Positions 45,326 to 55,071 of a stretch of DNA of 64,000 bases are shown here, piece by piece. The stretch's first letter is position 1; the number at the start of each line of letters is the position of its first letter. Where the stretch lies: the NCBI RefSeq assembly GCF_052030685.1, contig NZ_JBQAJM010000001.1, forward strand, positions 1 through 64,000, read 5' to 3'. The translations under genes and the position numbers were made by a program. Under the pieces are notes generated by a model that saw only the letters and a list, made by a program, of their open reading frames with translations, was not told where the DNA came from and ran no database searches. Origin of the DNA: Caedibacter sp052030685. GTDB lineage: Bacteria > Pseudomonadota > Gammaproteobacteria > Francisellales > Francisellaceae.

Positions 45326-46732
45326 TTAGAAATATACTGAGATATCTAGAGTATACGCATTGGTATGTTGATTGTTGTACATATGCATATAAGCATATTC
45401 CAAACCAAGCAATACATTTTCAGTAAAGAATGGACGTTGAGCAGATGCAACGATCATTTTATCAACACCAGAGCCTGGATATTTTACTGAGCTTGGACTA
45501 CCAGCAGTTGCACCGGAAGTTGTTGCATAACCCTTATCTGCATTACCTGTTAAAGTAATTGGTAAATTATTGGTGTTATAGGCACCGTTATAGGCAATAT
45601 TAAAGTTGGTTGAACGGCCATAGATCTCAGGTGAGAAACCAGCTTGCACATACCAAGCACCCGCATAACCATCATTCGTTTTATCTGATTTATTAGTCGT
45701 TTGCGCCCAACCAGCACCAACACCATAGATATCATAGTTTAAGCTGGCATCAAAGTTAACGGCACCAATGCGTGTTTTATTAGTTGTACCAGAACGAGTT
45801 GCATCCTTAAATGAGCTATTACCAGTACCATCAACGTTATAAACATAACCACCGTTAACACCATATGCCCACTTACCAGACTCGCCGCCATAGAATGCTG
45901 CATAAATAAAGTTACTGGTATGATCATCCGTTTGGAAAAGGGTTACGTTACTACTTAAACCGTCTTTATAATAAGCAAGAGAGACGTTATTAACACGACT
46001 TGGTCTAAATAACATCTGCGTTAATGAGCCAGTCCATGGACCACCACCTGAGAATGAGCCCAATGCTAAACGGTTTTTACCGACTGTTGCATAAAGCGGG
46101 AAATCATCCAAATTACCAAACATCACAAAAGCATCTTGTGCATTCACTTTATAGCTATCAGATGGATCTGCTGCTAACGTTGTTTCCGCTGTAACATAGC
46201 GCCCTAAGTTAGCTGCAACATATAAATTAGCCGTAGTAATTGGCAAGCCTTTGCCTGATTGATATGTTTCTGTTGGCGTGCCTTTACCATACTTAATTGG
46301 ACTACCATGCCAAACCTGTGGATCCGCTTCCAAATATCCGCCAAATACTAACGCACGATCGCTATACATATTACGCTGCTTTAATAAGCCCAAGGCAAAT
46401 TGTGATGAGCTTATCATCCCCATTGGTACTACGCCATCATGAATATCTGAAAATAAGAAATTCTGAATCTGCCCCATATTAGTCGGCACTGTAACATGAT
46501 CCGTGCTGTCTGAGCCAGTACCTACACTTTCAACACTACCATGTTGAGTTTGAGTTGGCGTAGACTTCGCCATTGCTTCTTGGCTTGCTTGCAGTGCGGC
46601 AATCTCTTTTTTCAGCTCTGCAATCTGTGATTGTACTGTTTGATTGTCCGCATTACTGGTGTTAGCGTCTTGCGCATACACTGCCGTAGCAGCAGATGCA
46701 GCAAGCATTGCCAATGTGATTTTTTTTAACAT
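45326..46732 (-). CDS. Outer-membrane porin-like protein, DUF3573-like
   Basis: 468 aa. Signal peptide 1-20 (ending VYA), coiled-coil N-terminus (QSQIAELKKEIAALQASQ), then repeated beta-strand pairs (FGGYLEADPQVW, NLYVAANLGRYVTAETTL, VGKNRLALGSFSGGG, NVSLAYYKDGLS) and terminal DISVYF, the outer-membrane Phe. The family as I remember it is Francisella-related and uncharacterised. GGGGAAG ribosome-binding site. The 5'-UTR has two short hairpins (GGTAA-TT-TTACC at 46,761-46,772 and CGAGCA/TGCTCG at 46,775-46,791) that may stabilise the mRNA. Likely abundant. Confidence 0.75.
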   Translation of the reverse strand: MLKKITLAMLAASAATAVYAQDANTSNADNQTVQSQIAELKKEIAALQASQEAMAKSTPTQTQHGSVESVGTGSDSTDHVTVPTNMGQIQNFLFSDIHDGVVPMGMISSSQFALGLLKQRNMYSDRALVFGGYLEADPQVWHGSPIKYGKGTPTETYQSGKGLPITTANLYVAANLGRYVTAETTLAADPSDSYKVNAQDAFVMFGNLDDFPLYATVGKNRLALGSFSGGGPWTGSLTQMLFRPSRVNNVSLAYYKDGLSSNVTLFQTDDHTSNFIYAAFYGGESGKWAYGVNGGYVYNVDGTGNSSFKDATRSGTTNKTRIGAVNFDASLNYDIYGVGAGWAQTTNKSDKTNDGYAGAWYVQAGFSPEIYGRSTNFNIAYNGAYNTNNLPITLTGNADKGYATTSGATAGSPSSVKYPGSGVDKMIVASAQRPFFTENVLLGLEYAYMHMYNNQHTNAYTLDISVYF

Positions 46733-46925
46733 TTATCTTCCCCTTCCTGTTTTCTTTACGGGTAATTTTACCTACGAGCAAAAAATGCTCGATAACAAGA
46801 TAACTGATGGCAAAAAAAAAGAAAAGTACAAAAACTTGCTTTTTATGAAATTATTATAGAGTAACGCTTGGTTTTTGATTACAGTGAGCGCACTAACTTA
46901 AAATACTATTACTCAATAACTTCCA

Positions 46926-48173
46926 ATGAATACTAAATCTAATGCCTTTAACGCTGATATTTTAATTATTGGCGCCGGTCCCTCCGGTAGTGTTGCTGCG
47001 GCAATATTGGCACAAAGAGGCTATCAAGTCACAATTATTGAATCCTCGAAATTCCCACGTTTTTCCATCGGCGAAAGCCTGCTACCTCAAGCTATGGAAT
47101 TTCTAGCGCAGGCTAATTTACTTCGATGTATTGAAGACGCACACTTTCAATTTAAAAATGGCGCTGCTTTTTCTCATCAACAACATTATACAGAATTTGA
47201 TTTTAGCCAAAAATTTAGCATTGGCTTTAATAGCACATTTCAAGTCGAACGCAGTGTTTTTGATCAACGACTGGCCGATCAGGCTGCCAAATTGGGGACG
47301 AAAATCAACTATGAGCAACAAGTCACTGATATTCAACTAAGTGACGAAAGCCAAATGATCACTACAATGGATAAAAATGGCAAAACACATCAATATCACG
47401 CACGATTTGTACTTGATGCCAGTGGATTTGCACGCGTATTACCCAATCTATTAAAGCTTAATTTACCAAGCGAATTCCCGCCACGCATGTCTGTCTTTAC
47501 CCATATCAATAGCGCACTTGATCAAAAACTATTTGACCAGAATAAGATACTGATCACCGTACACCCAACACATAGTGACATTTGGTTTTGGCTAATACCC
47601 TTAAGCGACAACAAATACTCACTTGGTGTGGTTGGCGAGCCTCACTTGCTACAACAAAGCGAAGATGACCCCAAAAAAATATTAATGCGACTTGTCAATG
47701 AAACACCTAACTTACATCAAATTCTAAAGGATATAAACCTTGATATGCCCGTGCGCAAAATTGTTGGCTATGCCCAAAACGTAAGCACACTGCATGGCAC
47801 AGGCTATGCACTTCTTGGTAATGCTGGCGAGTTTTTAGACCCTGTATTCTCTTCTGGTGTGACCATTGCTTTAAAATCAGCCGTCCTTGCTGCTGAAACA
47901 TTAGACAAATCACTACAAGGCGAGAACGTTAACTGGCAACAAGATTTTGCCATTCCGTTACAAAAAGGGGTTAATACCTTTAAAGCTTATGTCCGCGCTT
48001 GGTACAGCGGTGAATTACAACAAATTATATTTAGTAACACCCAGCCACCTGAAATCAAAGCAAAGATTTGTTCCATTCTTGCGGGCTATGCTTGGGATAA
48101 AACCAATGATTATGCAACTGACGCCAAACGCAAACTCAGTGTACTTGCGAAGGTGTGCAGTCACTTTCAATGA
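46926..48173 (+). CDS. Flavin-dependent halogenase-like FAD oxidoreductase
   Basis: 415 aa. Dinucleotide motif ADILIIGAGPSGSVAAA (16-21 GxGxxG), RFSIGESLLP (45-54), a Lys at 77 in FKNGAAF, and WFWLIP at 220-225, which fits the WxWxIP halogenase motif; GNAGEFLDPVFSSGV binds the flavin pyrophosphate. Related oxidoreductases (geranylgeranyl-reductase-like) can also show these, so halogenation is not established. No reductase partner or biosynthetic cluster is adjacent. Single gene with a weak ribosome-binding site; overlaps the convergent YhhN gene by 7 bases. Confidence 0.75.
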   Translation: MNTKSNAFNADILIIGAGPSGSVAAAILAQRGYQVTIIESSKFPRFSIGESLLPQAMEFLAQANLLRCIEDAHFQFKNGAAFSHQQHYTEFDFSQKFSIGFNSTFQVERSVFDQRLADQAAKLGTKINYEQQVTDIQLSDESQMITTMDKNGKTHQYHARFVLDASGFARVLPNLLKLNLPSEFPPRMSVFTHINSALDQKLFDQNKILITVHPTHSDIWFWLIPLSDNKYSLGVVGEPHLLQQSEDDPKKILMRLVNETPNLHQILKDINLDMPVRKIVGYAQNVSTLHGTGYALLGNAGEFLDPVFSSGVTIALKSAVLAAETLDKSLQGENVNWQQDFAIPLQKGVNTFKAYVRAWYSGELQQIIFSNTQPPEIKAKICSILAGYAWDKTNDYATDAKRKLSVLAKVCSHFQ

Positions 48174-48811
48174 AGAACTATCACAGCACTTGCAATTAAA
48201 TATTGCGCCAAATAATAGCTAATCATCACAAGACTTGGTTCGTGTTTTAACTTGCATTTAAACTTATCCCACGCCAACACGGAATCTGAGAACATAAAGC
48301 ATAGTGCACCTAACATCACATACAGACTTGGTAACAATCTATTAGCAATATAAACATTAACAGCCACGGCACCCATTAGCACAATAATCACAATATAAAC
48401 AGCAACGGCAATACGATCTGAGCCCAGTCTTGGATACAGCATGAGATAAAACACTATCGCGTATAGCAACATCACAGCAATAATCCACCAATGAAATAAT
48501 GTAAGCTGCAACGAGAAAGCTGTAATATAAGCAATATGTGCCAACAAGAAACTAGCAAGCCCACTAGTGAAGCATTGAGCCTTTGTCGATAGCAGAAAAA
48601 TATCACCTATCAATGACAGCATTAATCCTAGCAAAATCAACACCACAAACAAGTTAATCTCAGCACTAAAGCAAAATGCATACACTAAAATCAACAGCGT
48701 TGTTAACGGCTTAAATACGTAGCTCACAACACTCATTGTGCGATATTTATCGATAATATGTATGCTCGCACATACTGCTATTAATAACGTTAACCCAATT
48801 ATTCCTAACAT
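48167..48811 (-). CDS. YhhN/TMEM86-family membrane protein (lysoplasmalogenase-like)
   Basis: 214 aa, seven to eight transmembrane helices. KPLTTLLIL, SLIGDIFLL, FTSGLASFLLAHIAYI and the C-terminal MLGALCFMFSDSVLAWDKF with a late YYLAQYLI are the YhhN signature. Family members hydrolyse lysoplasmalogen vinyl ethers in animals; bacterial substrate unproven. A heptanucleotide repeat lies 9 bases upstream of the ATG, in the 5'-UTR. Confidence 0.85.
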   Translation of the reverse strand: MLGIIGLTLLIAVCASIHIIDKYRTMSVVSYVFKPLTTLLILVYAFCFSAEINLFVVLILLGLMLSLIGDIFLLSTKAQCFTSGLASFLLAHIAYITAFSLQLTLFHWWIIAVMLLYAIVFYLMLYPRLGSDRIAVAVYIVIIVLMGAVAVNVYIANRLLPSLYVMLGALCFMFSDSVLAWDKFKCKLKHEPSLVMISYYLAQYLIASAVIVLH

Positions 48812-48820
48812 AAGCTATTT

Positions 48821-48862
48821 ATCCAACATCCAACATCCAACATCCAACATCCAACATCCAAT
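48821..48862. repeat. Heptanucleotide tandem repeat (6 copies)
   Basis: Five perfect units of ATCCAAC then one ATCCAAT, 42 bases, beginning 9 bases before the YhhN ATG; on the mRNA strand the unit reads GTTGGAT and contains GGA. Changes in copy number would alter leader length and ribosome-binding spacing, as in phase-variable contingency loci. The divergent glycosyltransferase gene begins 97 bases away. Confidence 0.9.
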
Positions 48863-48958
48863 TAAAGCATTCTAACAAATTGTTGTCACAACGCACTCTT
48901 GTCATTGCTTAACTTATGTTATGATACTTGGCAATCCAATCCGGTCAACCTTGTACTT

Positions 48959-49720
48959 ATGACTGAAAGAAGAAATACGCTTGGCGTCGTTGTTATCACC
49001 AAAAACGAAGAAAAAAATATCGCCCGTTGCTTAGAATCTGTCAAATGGGCAGATGAAATTATTGTTGTTGATTCAGGTAGTACTGATAATACACTTGAAA
49101 TTGCCAAATCTTATGGAGCCAAAGTTTATCATCAGGATTGGCTCGGGTTTGGTGAGCAAAAAAATATTGCGATTTCTAAAGCGACAAGTAACTGGCTGCT
49201 TGCGCTAGATGCAGATGAAGTCATCACCAAGGAACTTGAGAAAGCCATTTTAACAGCCATTGAAAGCAACCGTTACACAGTATACAAATTCAAAAGATTA
49301 TCTCAATTCTGTGGTCAATGGATTCATCATGGTGATTGGGGAAGAGATGTGATCACACGTTTATTCAAACGTACAGAAGCAAAATATTCAAATGACATCA
49401 TCCATGAACGACTTATAACCACTCATAATCCTCAGCTTATATCTGGCATATTGCTGCATTACTCACAAGACAGCATCACCAACTCATTAAAGAAGATGAA
49501 TGAGTATAGCGATGGCACCTCAACAATACTTTGGCAGAAAGGCAAAAAGACATCACTCATGAAAGCCAATTTCCATAAACATTGGACTTTCCTGCGTGGC
49601 TTTATTATGCGACGAGGATTTCTAGATGGTAAACGCGGCTACTTAATTGCTAAACTCTCAGCTTATGGCTCGTATTTTAAATATGTTAAATTATGGGAGA
49701 AACAACAAAATGAGCAATAA
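48959..49720 (+). CDS. Glycosyltransferase family 2, LPS core type (WaaE/KdtX-like)
   Basis: 253 aa. GVVVITKNEEKNIARCLESVKWADEIIVVDSGSTDNT, the DxD-like LLALDADEV and HDW..FGEQKN pattern match glucosyltransferases acting on heptose/Kdo core. Start is the ATG; the earlier TTG frame adds 20 residues overlapping a plausible promoter (TTGTCA 48,899, TATGAT 48,920, spacing 15). First gene of a four-gene rightward glycan segment; its end overlaps the next start. Confidence 0.9.
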   Translation: MTERRNTLGVVVITKNEEKNIARCLESVKWADEIIVVDSGSTDNTLEIAKSYGAKVYHQDWLGFGEQKNIAISKATSNWLLALDADEVITKELEKAILTAIESNRYTVYKFKRLSQFCGQWIHHGDWGRDVITRLFKRTEAKYSNDIIHERLITTHNPQLISGILLHYSQDSITNSLKKMNEYSDGTSTILWQKGKKTSLMKANFHKHWTFLRGFIMRRGFLDGKRGYLIAKLSAYGSYFKYVKLWEKQQNEQ

Positions 49721-50552
49721 CACCTATCAAGGATTGATTTCAGTTATTGTCTCGACCTATAACTGGCCTGATGCGCTGAAACTTGTTTTAACAGCGTTAA
49801 ACAATCAAAACGATGAAAATTTCGAGGTCATTATTGTTGATGATGGTTCAACCTCTGCAACCAAAAAGATGATTGAGCAATTTAAAACAGTGGCTCGCTT
49901 TCCTCTAAAGCATTTATGGCAAGAAGATAAAGGATTTCGACTTTCAAGAGCTCGCAATATGGGAATTAAAGAAGCCAGCGGTGATTATATTATTTTTATT
50001 GATGGAGACTGCATCGTCAGACCAAAATTTCTGACAAATCACCGAATATTAGCCAAAATTGGACACTATGTTGCAGGCAATCGTATTTTGCTCAGCCCAA
50101 AATTCAGTAACACGTTGCTTGACCTGAAATTTGATGTTTCCAAGAAAAGCTTAGCGTATTGGCTGAAACAACGTTTTTTAAAACACATCAATCGCTGGCA
50201 TACTTTACTAACAATTGGCTTAAACAGTCAAATAAGGTATAAGCATGCGCGAAAATGGCAGAAGGCCAAAGGGTGTAACATGGCTTTTTGGCGACAAGAT
50301 TTATTAAATATATGCGGCTTTGAAGAAGAAATTTCCGGCTGGGGCTATGAAGACTCTGATTTAATGATCCGTCTTATTAACCATGGTATAAGAAGAAAAT
50401 CAGGCTACTTTGCAACAACTGTCTTACACCTTTGGCATAAAGAAGCCGATCGTTCACAAGAACAAAACAATCTAAAGCGTTTAAACAACCTCATGAAAAG
50501 CAATAAAGCAATGGTGCACAAAAGCCTTCTATTACAAAAGGATGAGTCATGA
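49710..50552 (+). CDS. Glycosyltransferase family 2 with C-terminal Glyco_transf_7C-like domain
   Basis: 280 aa. SVIVSTYNWPDALKLVL, VIIVDDGST, IFIDGDCIV (DxD) and WGYEDSDLMIRLINHGIRR, the acceptor-side domain of beta-galactosyl/GalNAc transferases. GGGAGA 9 bases before the ATG; the start lies inside the preceding gene. Donor and acceptor sugar unknown. Confidence 0.9.
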   Translation: MSNNTYQGLISVIVSTYNWPDALKLVLTALNNQNDENFEVIIVDDGSTSATKKMIEQFKTVARFPLKHLWQEDKGFRLSRARNMGIKEASGDYIIFIDGDCIVRPKFLTNHRILAKIGHYVAGNRILLSPKFSNTLLDLKFDVSKKSLAYWLKQRFLKHINRWHTLLTIGLNSQIRYKHARKWQKAKGCNMAFWRQDLLNICGFEEEISGWGYEDSDLMIRLINHGIRRKSGYFATTVLHLWHKEADRSQEQNNLKRLNNLMKSNKAMVHKSLLLQKDES

Positions 50553-51331
50553 ATATTTTTGTTATTAATCTTGAGAAAGATATATCAAAAAAAAGGCATA
50601 TTACACAACACTTTAATGAAATGGGGATAAGTGATTATCAATTTATTCCAGCCATTTATGGTAAGACTTTAACTCAAGATGAATTAAATGCTGTGTACTC
50701 TGAAAAAAAAGCAATACATGACAATAAACGACCCTTGACTTTAGGTGAGGTTGGTTGCGCATTAAGTCACGTAACTTGTTATCAAAAAATTGTGCAAAAC
50801 AACCAAGCTGCTTTTATTTTTGAGGACGATTGCCTGCTCAATGATGAAGCAGTAAATATTATGAAGTCAATCAATGATGAGTTGCACAACTCAAATAAAG
50901 AAATAGTCATATTATTATCACTAGCTCGTTACGTACAAACAAGAAGCAAGCATTTCTTCATCAACAGCGAGAATCACAAAATCAAAAGAGCACATCAAGC
51001 TGCATATACACACGCATATTACATTACTCCAAATGCTGCCAAAGAAATGCTTGAGCATTTTAAAGTGATTTCACGCCCAATTGATAGTTGGGGTTATATC
51101 CGCAAATACAGCAGTATCGAAATACTATGTGTTTACCCTTATTGTGTCAGCACCGACGAAACTGCGGCAAATCAATCAAGCATTGCACAAGACAGAATAA
51201 AGCATGAACAAAAGAACAAATCTATACCCAGCCGCTTCGCTAAATTTTTTCGTGAAAAAATCATGAAAACATACCTGCAAAAAGTAGTCTCACTGATTAC
51301 TGGCATCAAAGCTCAGCATCATACATGGTGA
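50549..51331 (+). CDS. Glycosyltransferase family 25 (LPS galactosyl-type)
   Basis: 260 aa. Starts NIFVINLEKDISKKRHITQHF, then GEVGCALSHVTCYQKIVQ and AFIFEDDC, the GT25 signature. Overlaps the previous gene in ATGA. Followed by a Lys-rich amphipathic C-terminus. Family members modify LOS/LPS outer core. Confidence 0.9.
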   Translation: MNIFVINLEKDISKKRHITQHFNEMGISDYQFIPAIYGKTLTQDELNAVYSEKKAIHDNKRPLTLGEVGCALSHVTCYQKIVQNNQAAFIFEDDCLLNDEAVNIMKSINDELHNSNKEIVILLSLARYVQTRSKHFFINSENHKIKRAHQAAYTHAYYITPNAAKEMLEHFKVISRPIDSWGYIRKYSSIEILCVYPYCVSTDETAANQSSIAQDRIKHEQKNKSIPSRFAKFFREKIMKTYLQKVVSLITGIKAQHHTW

Positions 51332-51343
51332 TAATTATCCCAA

Positions 51344-52243
51344 TCATAATTGCTTCGATGATTTCTTAAACTCATAACGCAATACTCGCGGCAATAATTT
51401 TATTGCTGAAAAATTACTTCTACATAACATCTGCCAAAAAAGATTGCGGGCTGATATCTTGTTATTTGAGCGGTAATAAGCAAATAACAAGGATTTTGCA
51501 TAATGACGCCATGCGGTGAAATTATGTTTTAAAAACGCTGTATTTTTCTCAAGGATCAGTTTATAACTTGTCGCTGCTTTTAATGCGCTAGACTGCCTAC
51601 TTAAGCTTGAAACAGATGTATCAATATAGACATCAATTAATATTTTTGACACCGGCCTATACTTTGCTTTTAAAAACAACATTCTAAGTAACAGATCAAT
51701 ATCTTCAGCAATTTCTAATTCAGTGTCATAGCCCTTTAGCTGAACCAGCAATTCTTTTTTTATCATTAACCCCAGATTGTTCGACCAATAATGCAACATC
51801 GGTACATCATACATTTCAATATTTTCTGGAATTTCATACACAAACTCTTCAGTTTTATATAGCTTTCCATCTTCATATAATTGATTGCGCTTACCACACC
51901 ACATAAAATCAAGCTCTGGATACTTTAACAAATGCTTTTCGTATTCAGCCAAATACTCAGGATGTAATTGATCGTCATCATCTAAAAACGCAACATATTG
52001 TCCCAATGATAGTCTTACTCCGGTATTGCGTGCGGCAGAAACTCCTTGATTATAATTATGGCGAAAATAGCGTAGCTTTGAGCACTGCAACGAAGCAATA
52101 TAATCTTCATAGTTTTCGCTTGAACAATCATCTATCACAAGAACTTCGTAATCATGATCATATCTTTGAGTCAATGCACTTGCTAAGGCGCGCTTAAGTA
52201 GAGTTAAGCGGTTATAGCTGGTAATAACAATCGAAAATTTCAC
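51344..52243 (-). CDS. Glycosyltransferase family 2, inverted in the locus
   Basis: 299 aa. IVITSYNRLTLLKRALASAL, VLVIDDCSS, AARNTG and FLDDDDQLHPEY (DxD) are standard GT-A; the C-terminal part (AEDIDLLLRML) completes the fold. Reads against the surrounding glycan genes, 12 bases tail-to-tail from the GT25 gene, so it needs its own promoter in the 108-base gap before the ligase gene. Confidence 0.9.
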   Translation of the reverse strand: MKFSIVITSYNRLTLLKRALASALTQRYDHDYEVLVIDDCSSENYEDYIASLQCSKLRYFRHNYNQGVSAARNTGVRLSLGQYVAFLDDDDQLHPEYLAEYEKHLLKYPELDFMWCGKRNQLYEDGKLYKTEEFVYEIPENIEMYDVPMLHYWSNNLGLMIKKELLVQLKGYDTELEIAEDIDLLLRMLFLKAKYRPVSKILIDVYIDTSVSSLSRQSSALKAATSYKLILEKNTAFLKHNFTAWRHYAKSLLFAYYRSNNKISARNLFWQMLCRSNFSAIKLLPRVLRYEFKKSSKQL

Positions 52244-52351
52244 CGTTCAGACACTTCATTATAATTTTAACTGGGATTGTATCGCAATCTCAGTGTATAA
52301 TCCCCCTGTTTTTTTAACAATGAAAATACAACTAAGCTCAAGGAGTCTGCT

Positions 52352-53605
52352 TTGCCTGCATCTAGCAACCTGCTACAGTCAAATATAATCAATAAGCTTT
52401 ACATAATATTTGCTTTTCTACTAGGAATATTCTCTTCTGTATCTTCAGCACTCACCAGCATCTTTGCTGTATTTTTACTGCTATTGTTCATTATCAGCGG
52501 TGACTATCGTGCTAAATTATCTTTAATCAAACGCTTTTATATTTGGCCTGCCATTGCATTAATTGTATTGGCATTGATAAGTTGCCTGTATTCAACGCTA
52601 CCATTTAATGAATCCATTGGTTGGGTTGGCAAGTTCTATAAGCTCTTGATTGTTTGGATTATTGGCTATGTATGTTACAAAAACCCTGAGATTATTAATA
52701 AACTTCTATTGGCATTTTTTATTGGCGTGATACTCAATGTCATTGCTATTTTTGTGAACTACTACTTTCTAAGCCCTGAAAGTGCGATTGTTTTTAGTGG
52801 CGCAACTTTTCCAGCTGCACAGTCACACTTTGTGACAGGCTTTATCTTTGCTGTTGCTGCATTTATGCTCTTTTCAATGGCTTTAACAACACATAATAAA
52901 AAGCGACGAGTACTTTTTCTGATTCTTGGCATTATCATTATTTGTGCCGAGCTTGGCTTAAACACGAGTCGCACTGGTTATTTAATTGAATTTTCCGTAT
53001 TGGCAGTTGGCTTTTTTATGAAATTCCGCTGGAAGGGTTTAATTGCAGCCATTGTCATTGTCCCAAGTGTTTTTGCTGCATTTTATCATTTCTCGCCAAA
53101 CTTCAAGATGCGTATTGATGAAGCCTACAACAGCACCATTAGCTATTATAATGGTACAAACACTGACACCTCTGCGGGTATTCGCTTGGGTTTTTATCAC
53201 ACTGCTTTGGGAATTTTTGAACATAAACCGCAACGTATTTTCTACGGTTGTGGCACGGGCGCGCAAACACAGTGCAGCACACATTTTATTAATAGCGAGA
53301 TTCCATCAAATGACAAAAAATATTATCGCGTAATCAACAATCCACATAATCAATATATTTATTTTGCAATGCAATCAGGCATTTGGGCACTAGCAATCTT
53401 CATCTTTTTATTACTCGCTTCTTTTTACTATGCTAAAGACATGCCAATGATGATGCGCAATAACACACGTATCCTTATCATTGCTTTTGCTATTGGCTGC
53501 TTGGTGAATTCATGGATACTGGATATTGGCCCTGGATTTATCTTTTGCTTTTTGTTACCCGTCGTGTTAGCCCAACGCTATACCAAAGGCACTGATTCAC
53601 AATAA
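52352..53605 (+). CDS. O-antigen ligase/polymerase family membrane protein
   Basis: 417 aa, about 11 helices. The large periplasmic loop after NTSRTGYLIE, with the Wzy_C-type GIRLGFYHTALGIFEHKPQRIFYGCGTG and NPHNQYIYFAMQSGIWAL, marks the WaaL/PglL ligase superfamily. Attaches O-antigen or a similar glycan to lipid A core (or protein), cannot say which. Starts TTG with AAGGAG 6 bases upstream. Confidence 0.85.
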   Translation: MPASSNLLQSNIINKLYIIFAFLLGIFSSVSSALTSIFAVFLLLLFIISGDYRAKLSLIKRFYIWPAIALIVLALISCLYSTLPFNESIGWVGKFYKLLIVWIIGYVCYKNPEIINKLLLAFFIGVILNVIAIFVNYYFLSPESAIVFSGATFPAAQSHFVTGFIFAVAAFMLFSMALTTHNKKRRVLFLILGIIIICAELGLNTSRTGYLIEFSVLAVGFFMKFRWKGLIAAIVIVPSVFAAFYHFSPNFKMRIDEAYNSTISYYNGTNTDTSAGIRLGFYHTALGIFEHKPQRIFYGCGTGAQTQCSTHFINSEIPSNDKKYYRVINNPHNQYIYFAMQSGIWALAIFIFLLLASFYYAKDMPMMMRNNTRILIIAFAIGCLVNSWILDIGPGFIFCFLLPVVLAQRYTKGTDSQ

Positions 53606-53685
53606 AACCAAATTCCCCAATATTTTTATCTCTAGTTATATTAAACTACTTAGCAGATATTGATTTGCTGTAATAAAAAATTATC

Positions 53686-55071
53686 GTGACAACAACACAA
53701 AAAATACCACATTATCATTTTATTGGCATTGGCGGCATCGGCATGTCAGCCTTAGCTATCTTCTGCTTACAAAAAGGCTATCAAGTATCTGGCTCTGATT
53801 TACAATCATCAGAGTTAACGATAAAACTTAAACAAATGGGTGCGCATATTTCATTGGGACACAATACTGGAAACCTGACAAATGCTGATGCCGTGATTTA
53901 TACCTCAGCCATGCGCAAAGATAATCCAGAATATCAAAAAGCATTGAGTCAAAATATAACAGTTTATCATCGCGCCGAATTTTTAGCCTTTTTAAGCAAA
54001 GGCTATGCTGAGCTTATTGCCATTACCGGCACCCATGGCAAAACAACAATTACAAGTCTTTTGGCACATATCATGCATGAGGCAGGACTTGATCCGAGCT
54101 TTATTAACGGTGGACTTGCTAATAATTTCACGCATCACGCGCATGCTGGCAATTCACCTTATATGATTATTGAAGCAGATGAAAGCGATGCCTCTTTTCT
54201 TAAGATTCATCCAAAACACATCATTATCAGCAATGTTGATTTAGACCATATGCAAACCTATCAGCATGAGATTAAAGCACTTATTAAAAGCTTTGCTGAT
54301 TTTGCTTTAACTGATAATGTCAGTGGTGAGATTCTTGTTGGCAGTGGTAACGACAGCGCTTATAAACTAGCCGAAATAATTAAAGCAAAAAAACCAAATG
54401 CCAAACATTATGGCTTTAAAAGTGATATGGATATTCAAATTACTCATTTCCAACAAACAACGCAACACGCCAAGTTTAATATTACCATTGCAGGTAAAGT
54501 CTACAACAACTTTGTCAGCACACTACCTGGCAAACATAATGCTGAAAATACGCTTGCAGCAATTGCCCTTTGCCTTAAGTTTGGCATTACAGAGAATACG
54601 ATTAAACAGGCACTATTAAGCTTTAAAGGCATTTATCGTCGTTTTAATCACTACCAAATCATCGTTAATGATCACCCTGCTCAACTCATTGATGATTACG
54701 GTCACCATCCGGTTGAGATTCAAAGCACACTGGATGCCATTGCCCAACAATTTCCGCATCAGCGCCTTATCCACATCTATCAGCCACATCGTTATACACG
54801 GACGCGTGATTTATTTCATGAGTTTATCAATTGCTTAAACAGTGCGGACATTGTGGTTTTAATGCGCAGTTATGCCGCCAGTGAAAACCCTATTGATGGT
54901 GCGCATGCAATTGATTTATTTAACATATTAACAAGCAAACACCCACAGTGTTTTTATGTGGATAATAATGAGGAAGCCAAAACCCTTATCGATAAACTTG
55001 CAACAGCAAATGACGTGGTACTCGTGCAAGGGGCAGGGGACATTGCTAATTTAGTGAGTATGTTGCGATGA
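53686..55071 (+). CDS. murC: UDP-N-acetylmuramate-L-alanine ligase
   Basis: Adds L-Ala to UDP-MurNAc. 461 aa. HYHFIGIGGIGMSALA, ATP site AITGTHGKTT, EADESDAS, SNVDLDHM, IDDYGHHPVEI and the QPHRYTRTRDLF C-terminal segment. The close relative Mpl has different C-terminal features. GTG start, weak ribosome-binding site. Outside any dcw cluster; overlaps rsmI in ATGA. Confidence 0.95.
   Translation: MTTTQKIPHYHFIGIGGIGMSALAIFCLQKGYQVSGSDLQSSELTIKLKQMGAHISLGHNTGNLTNADAVIYTSAMRKDNPEYQKALSQNITVYHRAEFLAFLSKGYAELIAITGTHGKTTITSLLAHIMHEAGLDPSFINGGLANNFTHHAHAGNSPYMIIEADESDASFLKIHPKHIIISNVDLDHMQTYQHEIKALIKSFADFALTDNVSGEILVGSGNDSAYKLAEIIKAKKPNAKHYGFKSDMDIQITHFQQTTQHAKFNITIAGKVYNNFVSTLPGKHNAENTLAAIALCLKFGITENTIKQALLSFKGIYRRFNHYQIIVNDHPAQLIDDYGHHPVEIQSTLDAIAQQFPHQRLIHIYQPHRYTRTRDLFHEFINCLNSADIVVLMRSYAASENPIDGAHAIDLFNILTSKHPQCFYVDNNEEAKTLIDKLATANDVVLVQGAGDIANLVSMLR

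Noticed and set aside
48821..48862. CRISPR array
   Set aside because: The repeat is a 7-base direct tandem repeat without spacers; no cas genes present.
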